Assembly (NCBI RefSeq): GCF_020991375.1 | Contig: NZ_JAJLQZ010000036.1 | Span: 1-32,709 of the forward strand | Direction of reading: 5' to 3' | Source of the DNA: Glycomyces amatae | GTDB lineage: Bacteria > Actinomycetota > Actinomycetes > Mycobacteriales > Micromonosporaceae | Length of the DNA: 32,709 bases | Shown: positions 21,723-29,759 of the stretch, piece after piece | How positions within the stretch are numbered: position 1 is the first letter of the stretch | Layout: each line of letters starts with the position of its first letter | Notes under the pieces: model-generated | What the model was told of the DNA's origin: nothing | The model's database searches: none | The model's input: only the letters and a program-made list of their open reading frames with translations | Translations under genes and position numbers: made by a program

Positions 21723-22754
21723 TCAGCGGAGCGGGTCGTGCGCGAAGGCGGCCATGCCCGCGGCGAAGCCGGTCTCGGCGCGGAAGCCGAGGGCCTCGGC
21801 CGCGAGGTCGGGCGCGGCCACGACGTGGCGGACGTCGCCGAGCCGGTACTCGCCGGTGACGACGGGCTCGGGGGCACCGCTGAAGCCCGCGGCGAGGGCG
21901 CGGGCCATGTCGCCGACGCTGCGCGGCTCGCCGCTGGCGACGTTGCACGCGCCGCTCCACGGGCTGTCGAGGGCGAGGAGGTTGGCGCGGGCGACGTCGT
22001 CGACGTGGACGAAGTCGCGGGTCTGGGCGCCGTCCTCGAACACGCGCGGGGCCGCGCCGGACTCCAGGGCGCTGCGGAAGATGCTCGCGACGCCCGCGTA
22101 AGGGGTGTCGCGGGGCATCCGGGGGCCGTAGACGTTGTGGTAGCGCAGGGCGCAGACCGCGGCGCCGGACTCGCGGCCGTACAGGGACGACAGGTGCTCG
22201 GTGTGGACCTTGGTGGCGGCGTAGACGTTCCGCGGGTCGAGCCGGGCGTCCTCGGTCACGGGCGCCCAGGCGAGGCCGGTGCCGCAGCGGGGGCAGCGCG
22301 GCTCGAACCGGCCCTCGTCGAGGTCGTCCCGGCGGCGCGGTTCGGCCCGGACGTCGCCGTGCTCGGGGCAGCGGTAGCGGCCCTCGCCGTAGACGACCAT
22401 GGAGGAGGCGACGACGAGGCGGCCGGTGAAGGAGCGCCGCCACAGGGCGCGCAGGAGGTTCGCGGTGCCGCCGTCGTTGTCGGCGACGTAGTCGGACACG
22501 TCGTCGAAGTCGACGCCGAGGCCGACGCGGGCGGCCTGGTGGCAGACGGCGTCGACGCCCTCGACCGCGCGCCGGACGGCCTCCTCGTCGCCGAGGTCGC
22601 CGACGATGAGCTCGACCGGGTCCGGCAAGTGCTCCGGTGGCTCCTTGTGGGCCGCGAGGGAGTCGAGGACCACCACGTCGTCGCCGCGGGCGGTGAGCCG
22701 CTCGCAGATCGCTCCGCCGATGAACCCGGCGCCGCCGGTCACCAGTACTCGCAT
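21723..22754 (-). CDS. NAD-dependent epimerase (GalE3-like SDR) with cysteine-rich insertion
   Basis: 343 residues. Extended SDR: GGAGFIGG at 7-14 binds NAD, GDLGD at 52-56, VASSMVVYG around 115-123 (catalytic Ser), YAATK with Tyr178 and Lys182. Between residues 127 and 160 it carries an insertion with Cys129, His132, Cys154 and Cys157 (RCPEHG ... CPRCG), a possible zinc ribbon; I believe this is a feature of a subfamily of actinobacterial sugar epimerases. Substrate is a nucleotide- or polyprenyl-linked sugar, not determined. ATG 22754 with AAAGG nine bases upstream. It follows the GT-C gene by 19 bases. In the proposed methylthiopentose pathway it would convert the ribo- to the xylo-configured sugar (inference). 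Confidence 0.88.
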   Translation of the reverse strand: MRVLVTGGAGFIGGAICERLTARGDDVVVLDSLAAHKEPPEHLPDPVELIVGDLGDEEAVRRAVEGVDAVCHQAARVGLGVDFDDVSDYVADNDGGTANLLRALWRRSFTGRLVVASSMVVYGEGRYRCPEHGDVRAEPRRRDDLDEGRFEPRCPRCGTGLAWAPVTEDARLDPRNVYAATKVHTEHLSSLYGRESGAAVCALRYHNVYGPRMPRDTPYAGVASIFRSALESGAAPRVFEDGAQTRDFVHVDDVARANLLALDSPWSGACNVASGEPRSVGDMARALAAGFSGAPEPVVTGEYRLGDVRHVVAAPDLAAEALGFRAETGFAAGMAAFAHDPLR

Positions 22755-22773
22755 GGGACTGCCTTTCTCTTGG

Positions 22774-24063
22774 TCACCACTGCACGCGCAGTGCGGCGGC
22801 GAGGACGACGGCGACGGCCAGCTGGAGCGCGAGCCACGCCCGGGGCCGCGCGAGGGCGCATCCGGCCAGGAGCGCCAGCGGCATGAACGGCTGCCAGATC
22901 CGCTCGGTCTCGGACGAGGACATGCCGGACAGGTCGGCGACGGCGACCGCGGCGAGGCAGGAGCCGACGACGATCCACATGCGCCGGTGGCGCAGGCGGG
23001 CGAGGGCGACCGCGGTCGCCGGGCCGAGCGCGAGCGCGAACACCGCGAGGTTCGCGAGCAGGAAGTACCAGTACCCGCGCAGCGAGGCCACGCCCGCGTA
23101 GTAGCGGACGCGCGTGGTCTGGAGCCCCTCGAGCCACCAGTAGCCCCACAGCAGGGGCGCGAGGACCACGGCGGCCGCGACCGCGCCGCCGCCCAGGAGC
23201 ACGTCCCAGCGGCGGCGCCACACGGCGACGACCAGGAAGGGGAGGGCGAGCAGCGCGGCGGAGAACGAGAGCATGAGCGCCGCCCCCGCGAGCAGGCCGC
23301 CCGCGATGGTGAGGACCGCGGCCCGGGCGCCGGTGCGGTTCGCGGCCAGGACGAGGCAGGCCACGGCCGCGAGCGTGACGCCGCCGAAGACGATGTCGGC
23401 GTTGTTCTGCCAGAACGCGGCCGGGGCGACGACCAGGAAGGGCGCGGCCCTGCGGGCCGGGCGCTCGCCGGCGACGTCGCGGGCGATCACCAGGGCGGCG
23501 GCGATCGCGGCCGCGACCCCGAGCTTGACGACGGCGTTCTGGAACAGGAGCCCTTCGAGGCCGATCCGGGCGGCGCCCCAGAAGAACAGGATCAGGCCGG
23601 GCGGGTGCGACTGGAGGTGCACCGGGTAGGCGCCTTCGAGCTGCGCGGCGGTGTACTGCTCCAGGAAGGGCCCGAAGCCGCCCGCGTCGTCGACGAGTCC
23701 GATGTGGCCCGCGTAGTGGTTGTGGACGTCGGACCAGGTCTGGGGGTGGGAGTGCGCGAAGCCCAGCGCGACGCTGAAGAGGACCCCGGCGGCGGCGGTC
23801 GCCAGGAGGGCGTACCGCCAGCGCAGCCGCGCGGCGGCGGCGGGCAGGACGGCGATGATCAGCGCGCCCGCGGCGATCGGGAGGAGCAGCTCGGCCTCGA
23901 GGTGCCGTTCCCAGCCGCCGTAGAGGGGCATGGCGCCGAGCTGGAGGCTCACGCCGGCGCGCTCGAGCTTGTACTGGCCGAGCAGCCACACGCCGGCCAG
24001 GAGCAGCGCCCACGCGGCGAGGACTGCGGCGGCCTGGAGGGCCGCGGCGCGGCGGGCCGTCAC
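22774..24063 (-). CDS. GT-C fold membrane glycosyltransferase (MtxT/Rv0541c-like)
   Basis: 429 residues, about 11 membrane helices. The first large extracytoplasmic loop contains HSHPQTWSDVHNHYAGHIGLVDDAGG from residue 104 and QSHPPG at 151-156, acidic/histidine motifs where GT-C enzymes bind the polyprenyl-phosphate sugar. GTG start at 24063 overlaps the histidine kinase stop as GTGA. The length, topology and gene company (GT2, DUF2064, epimerase, MTAP homologue) match the M. tuberculosis membrane protein implicated in adding methylthioxylose to lipoarabinomannan; this comparison is from memory. It would transfer a sugar from a polyprenyl-phosphate donor to an external glycan. Confidence 0.78.
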   Translation of the reverse strand: MTARRAAALQAAAVLAAWALLLAGVWLLGQYKLERAGVSLQLGAMPLYGGWERHLEAELLLPIAAGALIIAVLPAAAARLRWRYALLATAAAGVLFSVALGFAHSHPQTWSDVHNHYAGHIGLVDDAGGFGPFLEQYTAAQLEGAYPVHLQSHPPGLILFFWGAARIGLEGLLFQNAVVKLGVAAAIAAALVIARDVAGERPARRAAPFLVVAPAAFWQNNADIVFGGVTLAAVACLVLAANRTGARAAVLTIAGGLLAGAALMLSFSAALLALPFLVVAVWRRRWDVLLGGGAVAAAVVLAPLLWGYWWLEGLQTTRVRYYAGVASLRGYWYFLLANLAVFALALGPATAVALARLRHRRMWIVVGSCLAAVAVADLSGMSSSETERIWQPFMPLALLAGCALARPRAWLALQLAVAVVLAAALRVQW

Positions 24064-25295
24064 CGGCGGCCCCCCGCGGGCACGCGGACGGTGAAGCGGC
24101 AGCCGGACCCGGTGTTCGCCACCGTGACCGAGCCGCCGTGCGCCTCGATGAGGCCGCGGCTGATCGCCAGGCCGAGGCCGCCGCCGCGCTCGTCGCGGCG
24201 CCGGGCCTCGTCGCCGCGGAAGGCGATGTCGAACACGCGCGGCAGGTCGGCGCGGGGGATGCCGCCGCACTCGTCCTCGATGTGGAGGACGGCGGCGCCC
24301 TCGGCGGCCGCGGCCTCGATGACGACGGTGCCGCCCGCGGGGGTGTGGCGGACGGCGTTGTCGAACAGGTTGTCCAGGGCGCGGCAGCACTCGCGCGCGG
24401 CCACCTCGGCGGGGGGCAGCGCGGCGAGCCGCTCGACCACGGTGACGCCCTTGACGTCGGCGGCGGCGCCGGCCCCGGCGAGGGCGTCGGCGACCGCGTC
24501 GGACAGGTCGACCTTCTCGCGGCCCAGGCGCAGCGAGCCGCTGTTGATGCGGGACAGCTCGAACAGGTCGTCGACGAGGGCGGAGAGGCGCTCGGCGTCG
24601 GTGCGGATCTGGGAGTGGTAGCGCTTGACGGCCGCGTCGTCGTCGACCACGCCGTCGTCGAGGGCCTCGGACATCGCCCGGATGGTGGCGAGGGGCGCGC
24701 GCAGGTCGTGGGAGACCCAGGTGATGAGCTCGCGCCGGGAGGACTCGAGGGCGCGCTCGCGCCGCTGGGACTCCTCGAGGCGGCGGGAGACGTCGGCGAG
24801 CTCCCCGGCGAGCGCGGCCAGTTCGCCGGGCCCGGTGACCGCGGGGGCGCGCTCGGCGCTGATGCGCCCGTCGCTGCCGACCATGGTGCGGGCGTAGGCG
24901 CCGACCTGCTCGGCGCCCGCGCCGATGTCGTCGCCGAGCTGCCAGGCGGCGCCGAACGCGACGCCGGAGGCGACGATGAGGACGACGAAGAGCAGGACGA
25001 GGTCGTGGTAGGAGATGAACATGGCGAGCGCGGCGGTGACGACGCCGGTCGCGGCGACCAGGACCGAGGAGAGCGCCACGGTCATGGTCTGGACGCGGGC
25101 GCCGCGGCCCCGCAGGCGCCGCAGGACCACGCCGCCGACGGCGCCCGCGATCGCGGAGGCGACCGCGGCGGTGGCGACGAGGACCGCGATGTCGCGGGGC
25201 GGGAAGTCGAAGGCGGCCGCGAGGGCGGTGGCCGCGGCGAGGGCGACCGCGAGGATCAAGAGCGATCCCGCCCGGCGGTCCCGGAGGCGCCGCAT
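24060..25295 (-). CDS. Sensor histidine kinase of a two-component system
   Basis: 411 residues. Four hydrophobic segments in the first 120 residues with no large periplasmic loop, so it probably senses within the membrane. A HAMP-like linker follows, then the dimerisation domain with ITWVSHDLRAPLA (His196), and the ATPase domain: N box LDNLFDNAVRHTPAGG, G1 ECGGIPRADLPRVFD, and G2 GGGLGLAISRGLIEAHGG. Start ATG 25295 overlaps the response regulator stop (TGATG), and its stop overlaps the GT-C start (GTGA), so kinase and glycosyltransferase are made from one coupled message. The signal is unknown. Confidence 0.92.
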   Translation of the reverse strand: MRRLRDRRAGSLLILAVALAAATALAAAFDFPPRDIAVLVATAAVASAIAGAVGGVVLRRLRGRGARVQTMTVALSSVLVAATGVVTAALAMFISYHDLVLLFVVLIVASGVAFGAAWQLGDDIGAGAEQVGAYARTMVGSDGRISAERAPAVTGPGELAALAGELADVSRRLEESQRRERALESSRRELITWVSHDLRAPLATIRAMSEALDDGVVDDDAAVKRYHSQIRTDAERLSALVDDLFELSRINSGSLRLGREKVDLSDAVADALAGAGAAADVKGVTVVERLAALPPAEVAARECCRALDNLFDNAVRHTPAGGTVVIEAAAAEGAAVLHIEDECGGIPRADLPRVFDIAFRGDEARRRDERGGGLGLAISRGLIEAHGGSVTVANTGSGCRFTVRVPAGGRR

Positions 25296-25984
25296 CAGGG
25301 CTCCCACCGGTAGCCGACGCCGCGGACGGTGGTCAGATGGCGGGGCGCGGAGGCGTCGTCCTCGATCTTCTCGCGCAGGCGGCGGACGTGGACGGTGACG
25401 GTGGAGGTGTCGCCGATGCTCCAGCCCCACACGGTCTCGAGCAGCTCCTCGCGGCGGAAGGCCCGCCCCGGGCTGGTCAGGAAGCACACGAGCAGGTCGT
25501 ACTCCTTCGTCGTCAGCGTGACGGGCGCGCCCCTGCGGCTGACCCGGTGGGCGACGGTGTCGACCTCGACGCCGCCGCCGGTGAGGAGCGGGGCGGGCGC
25601 GGCCTCGGCCGCGGCGCGGCGCAGGACGGCCCGGACGCGGGCGGCGAGCTCGCGCGGGGAGAACGGTTTGGTGACGTAGTCGTCGGCGCCGAGGTCGAGC
25701 CCGGCGATGCGGTCGTTCTCCTCGCCGCGCGCGGTCAGCATCACCACCGGGACGGCGGTGGCGCGCCGGAGGCGGCGGCAGACCTCGAAGCCGTCCATCC
25801 CGGGCATCATCAGGTCGAGGACGACCAGGTCGGGGAGGGTCGACAGGGCCCGCTGGAGGCCGGTGGCGCCGTCCGCGGCGTAGTCGACCTCGAAGCCCTC
25901 GCGGCGCAGGTAGCGGGCGACGACCTCCGCGAGGGCGGGGTCGTCGTCGACGACCAGCACGCGCGGGTCGGCTGCGGAGTCCAT
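25295..25984 (-). CDS. OmpR/PhoB-family response regulator
   Basis: 229 residues. Receiver domain with acidic DDD at 13-15, phosphoacceptor Asp57 (VVLDLMMPG), MLTARGEEND and Lys in YVTKPFS. Winged-helix DNA-binding domain from about residue 135: VTLTTKEYDLLVCFL, GRAFRREELLETVWGW, TSTVTVHVRRLREKIE and LTTVRGVGYRWEP. Start set at ATG 25984, eight residues before the receiver; there is no ribosome site, and an in-frame ATG at 26020 is possible. A TACGGT box on the minus strand at 26049-26044 is a likely -10. It heads the arm RR-HK-GTC-epimerase, divergent from the GT2 fusion by under 120 bases, so it could control both arms. Confidence 0.92.
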   Translation of the reverse strand: MDSAADPRVLVVDDDPALAEVVARYLRREGFEVDYAADGATGLQRALSTLPDLVVLDLMMPGMDGFEVCRRLRRATAVPVVMLTARGEENDRIAGLDLGADDYVTKPFSPRELAARVRAVLRRAAAEAAPAPLLTGGGVEVDTVAHRVSRRGAPVTLTTKEYDLLVCFLTSPGRAFRREELLETVWGWSIGDTSTVTVHVRRLREKIEDDASAPRHLTTVRGVGYRWEP

Positions 25985-26084
25985 GGGAATACGATGACCG
26001 ATCGCGCGCACCTTCGTCATCCTAGGGTCCGAGACTTTCGCATACCGTAAGAATCGTCCGGGCCCTGCGAGGCCGTCCGATCAG

Positions 26085-26097
26085 TAGCATCGGGCCC
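26085..26097 (+). promoter_or_regulatory. -10 box of a probably leaderless GT2-fusion transcript
   Basis: TAGCAT (26085-26090) is followed by exactly seven bases and then the ATG at 26098; no ribosome site is present. This is the arrangement expected for leaderless mRNAs, common in actinobacteria. Confidence 0.55.
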
Positions 26098-27405
26098 ATG
26101 CAGCGGACCCATCTCCTCGTGCTGGCGAAGGCCCCCGTGCCGGGCCGGTCCAAGACCAGGCTCACCCCGCCGCTGACCACTGTGGAGGCCGCCGCCGTCG
26201 CGGAGGCGGCGCTCGCCGACACCCTGGAGGCCGTCGCCGCGTGCGGCGCCGACCGGCGCGTCCTCGCGCTCGACGGCGAGCCCGGCCCGTGGCTGCCCGA
26301 GGGCTTCGAGGTCGTCCCGCAGGCGGAGGGCACGTTCAACGAGCGGCTCGCCGCGGCCTGGGCGCACGCGGGCGGCCCGGGGCTCCAGATCGGCATGGAC
26401 ACCCCGCAGGCGACCCCGGCGCTGCTGGACGCGGCGCTCGCGGTCGCCGCGGGCGGGGAGGCCGACGCGGCCCTGGGCCTCGCCGAGGACGGCGGCTGGT
26501 GGGCCCTGGGCCTGGCCCGGCCGCACCCGGAGGCGTTCCTCGGCGTCCCGATGAGCCGGGACGACACCGGCCTGATGCAGCGCAAGCAGCTCGAGGCGCT
26601 CGGGCTCGCCGTCGCCGACCTGCCGGTGCTGCGCGACCTCGACGACGCCGAGGACGCCCGCGCCCTCGCGAGGACCGCCCCCCGCACGCGGACCGCGCGG
26701 AAAGTGCTCGCGCTGCTCGGGCCCGCCGGGCCGGAGCCGGCCGGGGTCGACGTGGTCCTGCCGGTGCTCGACGAGCGCGACGCGCTCCCGTGGGTGCTCG
26801 GGCGGATGCCCGAGGGGTACCGGCCGATCGTGGTCGACAACGGCTCCGCCGACGGCTCGCCGGAGGTCGCCGCCGACCTCGGCGCGACGGTGGTGGCCGA
26901 GCCGCGGCGCGGCTTCGGCGCGGCCTGCCACGCCGGGCTCGCCGCCGCGACCGCGCCGGTCGTGGCCTTCATGGACTGCGACGCCTCCCTGGACCCCGCC
27001 GACCTGCCCGCCGTCTGCGAACCGGTGCTGGAGGGCGAGTCCGACCTGGTGCTCGGCGCCAGGGACGCGGCGGCGGGCGCGCAGCCGCTGCGGAACCGGA
27101 TCGCCAACCGCTACCTCGCCCGGCAGGTCCGGCGCCGCTTCGGCGCGCGCCTGACCGACCTGGGGCCGATGCGGGCGGCCCGGCGCGAGGCCCTGCTCGG
27201 CCTCGCCGTGGCCGACCGCCGCTCCGGGTGGCCCCTCGAGATGGTCCTGCGGGCCGGGCGCGACGGGTGGCGGATCACCGAGCTGCCGGTCCCCTACCGC
27301 CCCAGGGTGGGCAGGAGCAAGGTGACCGGGACGCTGGGCGGGACCCTGCGCGCCGTCAAGGACATGCGCGCCCAGCTGGCGCTGTACAAGGCGCGCGGAC
27401 GATGA
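26098..27405 (+). CDS. DUF2064 (TIGR04282-like) :: GT2 glycosyltransferase fusion
   Basis: 435 residues, two domains. Residues 1-205: DUF2064, a GT-A-like nucleotidyltransferase fold, with VLAKAPVPGRSKTRL (8-22), QIGMDTPQ (97-104; usually G.D.P) and AEDGGWWALGL (129-139). Residues 215-435: GT2 of the dolichyl-phosphate-mannose-synthase type, VVLPVLDERDAL (219-230), VVDNGSADGS, and the DxD motif DCD (293-295), with LTDLGPMRAARR and FMDC blocks. No membrane helices, so it should act on the inner face. In M. tuberculosis the corresponding domains are, as I recall, separate neighbouring genes; here they are one chain. Probable role: activate a sugar and attach it to polyprenyl phosphate. Starts without a ribosome site; see promoter at 26085. 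Confidence 0.88.
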   Translation: MQRTHLLVLAKAPVPGRSKTRLTPPLTTVEAAAVAEAALADTLEAVAACGADRRVLALDGEPGPWLPEGFEVVPQAEGTFNERLAAAWAHAGGPGLQIGMDTPQATPALLDAALAVAAGGEADAALGLAEDGGWWALGLARPHPEAFLGVPMSRDDTGLMQRKQLEALGLAVADLPVLRDLDDAEDARALARTAPRTRTARKVLALLGPAGPEPAGVDVVLPVLDERDALPWVLGRMPEGYRPIVVDNGSADGSPEVAADLGATVVAEPRRGFGAACHAGLAAATAPVVAFMDCDASLDPADLPAVCEPVLEGESDLVLGARDAAAGAQPLRNRIANRYLARQVRRRFGARLTDLGPMRAARREALLGLAVADRRSGWPLEMVLRAGRDGWRITELPVPYRPRVGRSKVTGTLGGTLRAVKDMRAQLALYKARGR

Positions 27406-27415
27406 GGAGCACGAC

Positions 27416-28222
27416 TTGAACGAGCGATCGCAGCCCCGCGCCGACATCGGCGTCTTCGGCGGCTCCGGCTTCTACTCCCTCGCGGAGGACGTCGAGACCG
27501 TGGAGGTCGAGACCGCGTGGGGGCCGCCGTCGGCGCCGGTGGCCATCGCCGCGTTCGGGTCCGAGGACCCGGTGCGGGTCGCGTTCCTGCCCCGGCACGG
27601 CGCCGACCACCGGCTCCCGCCGCACCGGGTGAACTACCGGGCCAATGTGGACGCGATGCGGCGGCTGGGCGTGCGGGCCCTGGTCTCGCCGTTCGCGGCC
27701 GGGTCGCTGCGCCCCGAGGTCCGCCCGGGCGAGTTCGTCGTCTGCGACCAGCTCGTCGACCGCACCTGGGGCCGGGCCTCCACCTTCTACGACGAGTTCG
27801 CGGACGGACCGGTCCACATCCCGTTCGCCGACCCCTACGACCCGCGCCTGCGCCGGGTCCTGCTGGAGGCGGCCGCCGAGGTCGGCGTGACCGCGCACGA
27901 CGGCGGGACCGTCGTGGTCGTCAACGGCCCCCGCTTCTCCACCCGCGCCGAGTCGCGCTGGCACCGCGAGGCGGGCTGGCACGTGGTGAACATGACCCAG
28001 TCCCCCGAGGCGCCCCTCGCCATGGAGGCCGGCATCCCGTTCGCGGGGGTCGCGCTGGTGACCGACTACGACGCGGGCCTCGACGAGGACCCGGAGGTCG
28101 AACCGGTGACCGACGCGGCGGTGTTCGCGGTGTTCGAGGCGAACCTCCACAAGGTCCGCGAGCTGCTGGACGCCGCGATGCCCGGGCTGGCCCGGGCCGT
28201 GTCCGAACCGGTCGGACGTTAG
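27416..28222 (+). CDS. mtnP: Methylthioadenosine phosphorylase-family protein
   Basis: 268 residues. Phosphate-binding GVFGGSGFY near 12-20, PRHGADHRLPPHRVNYRANVDAMRRLGV, GPRFSTRAESRWHREAGWHVVNMTQSPEAPLAMEAG and VTDYDAG; the two Asp of TDYD favour an adenine-type base, as in MTA phosphorylase. It would cleave 5'-methylthioadenosine with phosphate to adenine and 5-methylthioribose-1-phosphate. TTG start at 27416 with AGGAG six bases upstream, ten bases after the GT2 fusion, so it is in the same operon. No mtnA-type salvage gene is here, so the product may feed glycan synthesis rather than methionine salvage; that is inference from the neighbours. Confidence 0.88.
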   Translation: MNERSQPRADIGVFGGSGFYSLAEDVETVEVETAWGPPSAPVAIAAFGSEDPVRVAFLPRHGADHRLPPHRVNYRANVDAMRRLGVRALVSPFAAGSLRPEVRPGEFVVCDQLVDRTWGRASTFYDEFADGPVHIPFADPYDPRLRRVLLEAAAEVGVTAHDGGTVVVVNGPRFSTRAESRWHREAGWHVVNMTQSPEAPLAMEAGIPFAGVALVTDYDAGLDEDPEVEPVTDAAVFAVFEANLHKVRELLDAAMPGLARAVSEPVGR

Positions 28223-28242
28223 CGAAAGTTAAGGGCATTTCG

Positions 28243-28279
28243 TTGTTCGGGGCCTGCCGGGCGCCGTAGCCTCAGCCAG
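28243..28279 (+). promoter_or_regulatory. Promoter of a probably leaderless PLP-enzyme transcript
   Basis: TTGTTC (28243-28248), 18-base spacer, TAGCCT (28267-28272), then seven bases and the ATG at 28280. No ribosome site precedes the ATG. Same geometry as the box before 26098. Confidence 0.5.
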
Positions 28280-29431
28280 ATGAGCGACAAGCGGAACCGG
28301 TTCGAGACCCTGGCCGTCCACGGCGGCGAGCCGAGGCCCGGGGCGGACGGCTCGGTGGTCTTCCCGATCTACCAGGGCACGGTCTTCGAGGCCGACCCGG
28401 CCGGCGCGGGCGGCGACGTCCCGTACATCAGGCTCGGCACCAACCCCTCGCAGCGCCACCTCCAGCGCCGGCTCGCGGCCCTCGAGGGCGCGGAGGCCGC
28501 CGTCGCCACCGGCTCGGGCATGGCCGCGATCACGACCGCGCTCCACAGCGCGCTCGGCGCCGGGGACCACCTGATCGCCGCGGGCGCCTTCTACGGCGGG
28601 ACCGGCCAGTTCCTCGCCGAGCACGCCGAGCGCCTCGGCTGGGCGTACGACCTGGTCGACCCCGGCGACGAGGACGCCTGGCGGCGGGCGCTGCGCCCGG
28701 ACACGAAGGCGTTCCTGACCGAGACGATCACCAACCCGACCATCCGGGTCGGCGACCTGGTCGGCGCCGCCCGCTTCGCCCGCGCGCACGGCCTGACGTC
28801 CATCATCGACAACACCTTCGCGACGCCGGTGGTCTTCCGGCCGCACACGGTCGGCTTCGACCTGGTGTGCCACTCGGCGACGAAGGCGCTCAACGGCCAC
28901 TCGGACATCGCCGCCGGGGTGGTGACCGGGTCGGGCGAGCTGATCGGGCGCGTCGCGTCGGTGCTGCGGGCCTACGGCTGCACCCTCGACCCGCACGCGG
29001 CGTTCCTGCTCTCGCGCGGGCTCAAGACGCTCGCGCTGCGGGTGCGGCAGCAGAACGCCAACGCGCTGGCGGTCGCCGAGTTCCTCGCCGGGCACGACAG
29101 GATCGCGCACGTGCGCTACCCGGGACTGACCGGGCACCCCGACCACCGGCGGGCGGCCGAGTGGTTCGACGGGTTCGGCTCGGTGCTGTCGTTCCAGCCG
29201 GTCGGGGGCGCGGAAGCAGCCGAGTCCCTCGTCAAGTCGCTGCGGCTGGCGTACGCGGCGTCGAGCCTGGGCGGGGTGGAGTCGCTGGTGACCCGCCCGG
29301 CCGCGGACGGCCACGACGCGTCGGCGCCCGTCGCGACCCCGGGCCTGTCCGACGACCTGGTCCGCTTCTCCGCGGGCATCGAGGCGACCGAGGACCTCAT
29401 CGCCGACTTCGCGCAGGCGCTGGCGGACTGA
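28280..29431 (+). CDS. PLP-dependent trans-sulfuration enzyme (cystathionine lyase/synthase family)
   Basis: 383 residues, full length for the Cys/Met metabolism PLP family. YIRLGTNPSQRHLQRRLAALEG, SGMAAITTAL, IIDNTFATPV (Asp177 contacts the PLP ring) and HSATKALNGHSDIAAG with Lys202 as the Schiff-base lysine. The NGHSD context is nearer to cystathionine gamma-lyase or methionine gamma-lyase members than to O-acetylhomoserine sulfhydrylases (GGHG), but substrate cannot be settled by eye. It would handle homocysteine, cystathionine or methionine. It follows the MTA phosphorylase gene by 57 bases with its own promoter. Its last codons are duplicated in the downstream tandem repeat. Confidence 0.88.
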   Translation: MSDKRNRFETLAVHGGEPRPGADGSVVFPIYQGTVFEADPAGAGGDVPYIRLGTNPSQRHLQRRLAALEGAEAAVATGSGMAAITTALHSALGAGDHLIAAGAFYGGTGQFLAEHAERLGWAYDLVDPGDEDAWRRALRPDTKAFLTETITNPTIRVGDLVGAARFARAHGLTSIIDNTFATPVVFRPHTVGFDLVCHSATKALNGHSDIAAGVVTGSGELIGRVASVLRAYGCTLDPHAAFLLSRGLKTLALRVRQQNANALAVAEFLAGHDRIAHVRYPGLTGHPDHRRAAEWFDGFGSVLSFQPVGGAEAAESLVKSLRLAYAASSLGGVESLVTRPAADGHDASAPVATPGLSDDLVRFSAGIEATEDLIADFAQALAD

Positions 29432-29602
29432 GCCGCAAGGGTCGCGGTCCGTCCTCGCCGCTCTCCCCGGCACCGAAACCGCTGCGCCGGACCGCGCGGT
29501 ATCGCCGACTTCGCGCAGACGCCCGCAGGCTGAGCCGCGGGGGTCGCGGTCCGTCGTCGCCATCCTCCCCGGTCCGGAGACCGCCGCGCCGGACCGCGCC
29601 CG
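29399..29602. repeat. 102-bp tandem duplication covering the end of the PLP-enzyme gene
   Basis: 29399-29500 and 29501-29602 are direct copies, about 84% identical by hand count. Copy 1 contains the last codons and stop of the PLP gene (IADFAQALAD, stop); copy 2 contains a decayed version (IADFAQTPAG, stop). Downstream, 29603-29759 holds no gene that I can recognise. The open frames through this region in either strand merely translate the repeat. Confidence 0.8.
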
Positions 29603-29759
29603 GCGCGGCGGCGCTGAGGGGCTCCGATCAGGTCCGGTTCGGAGGTCTCCCTCCGCCGAGCCGGTCGGCCGGCGGCTGCTCCGCGCCACCGCGGCGTTGT
29701 TCAGCGGAACGTAAGCACCGGCGCCGGTCATTCGGCGGCGGAAGCGCGATCATGGGGGG

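Noticed and set aside
28223..28279. SAM or other sulfur riboswitch before the PLP-enzyme gene
   Set aside because: Only 57 bases separate the genes and the promoter appears to place transcription start at the ATG, leaving no leader.
28229..29731. 500-residue minus-strand frame with a 34-residue repeat near its start
   Set aside because: The repeat is the antisense translation of the 102-bp DNA duplication, and most of the frame is opposite the PLP-enzyme gene.
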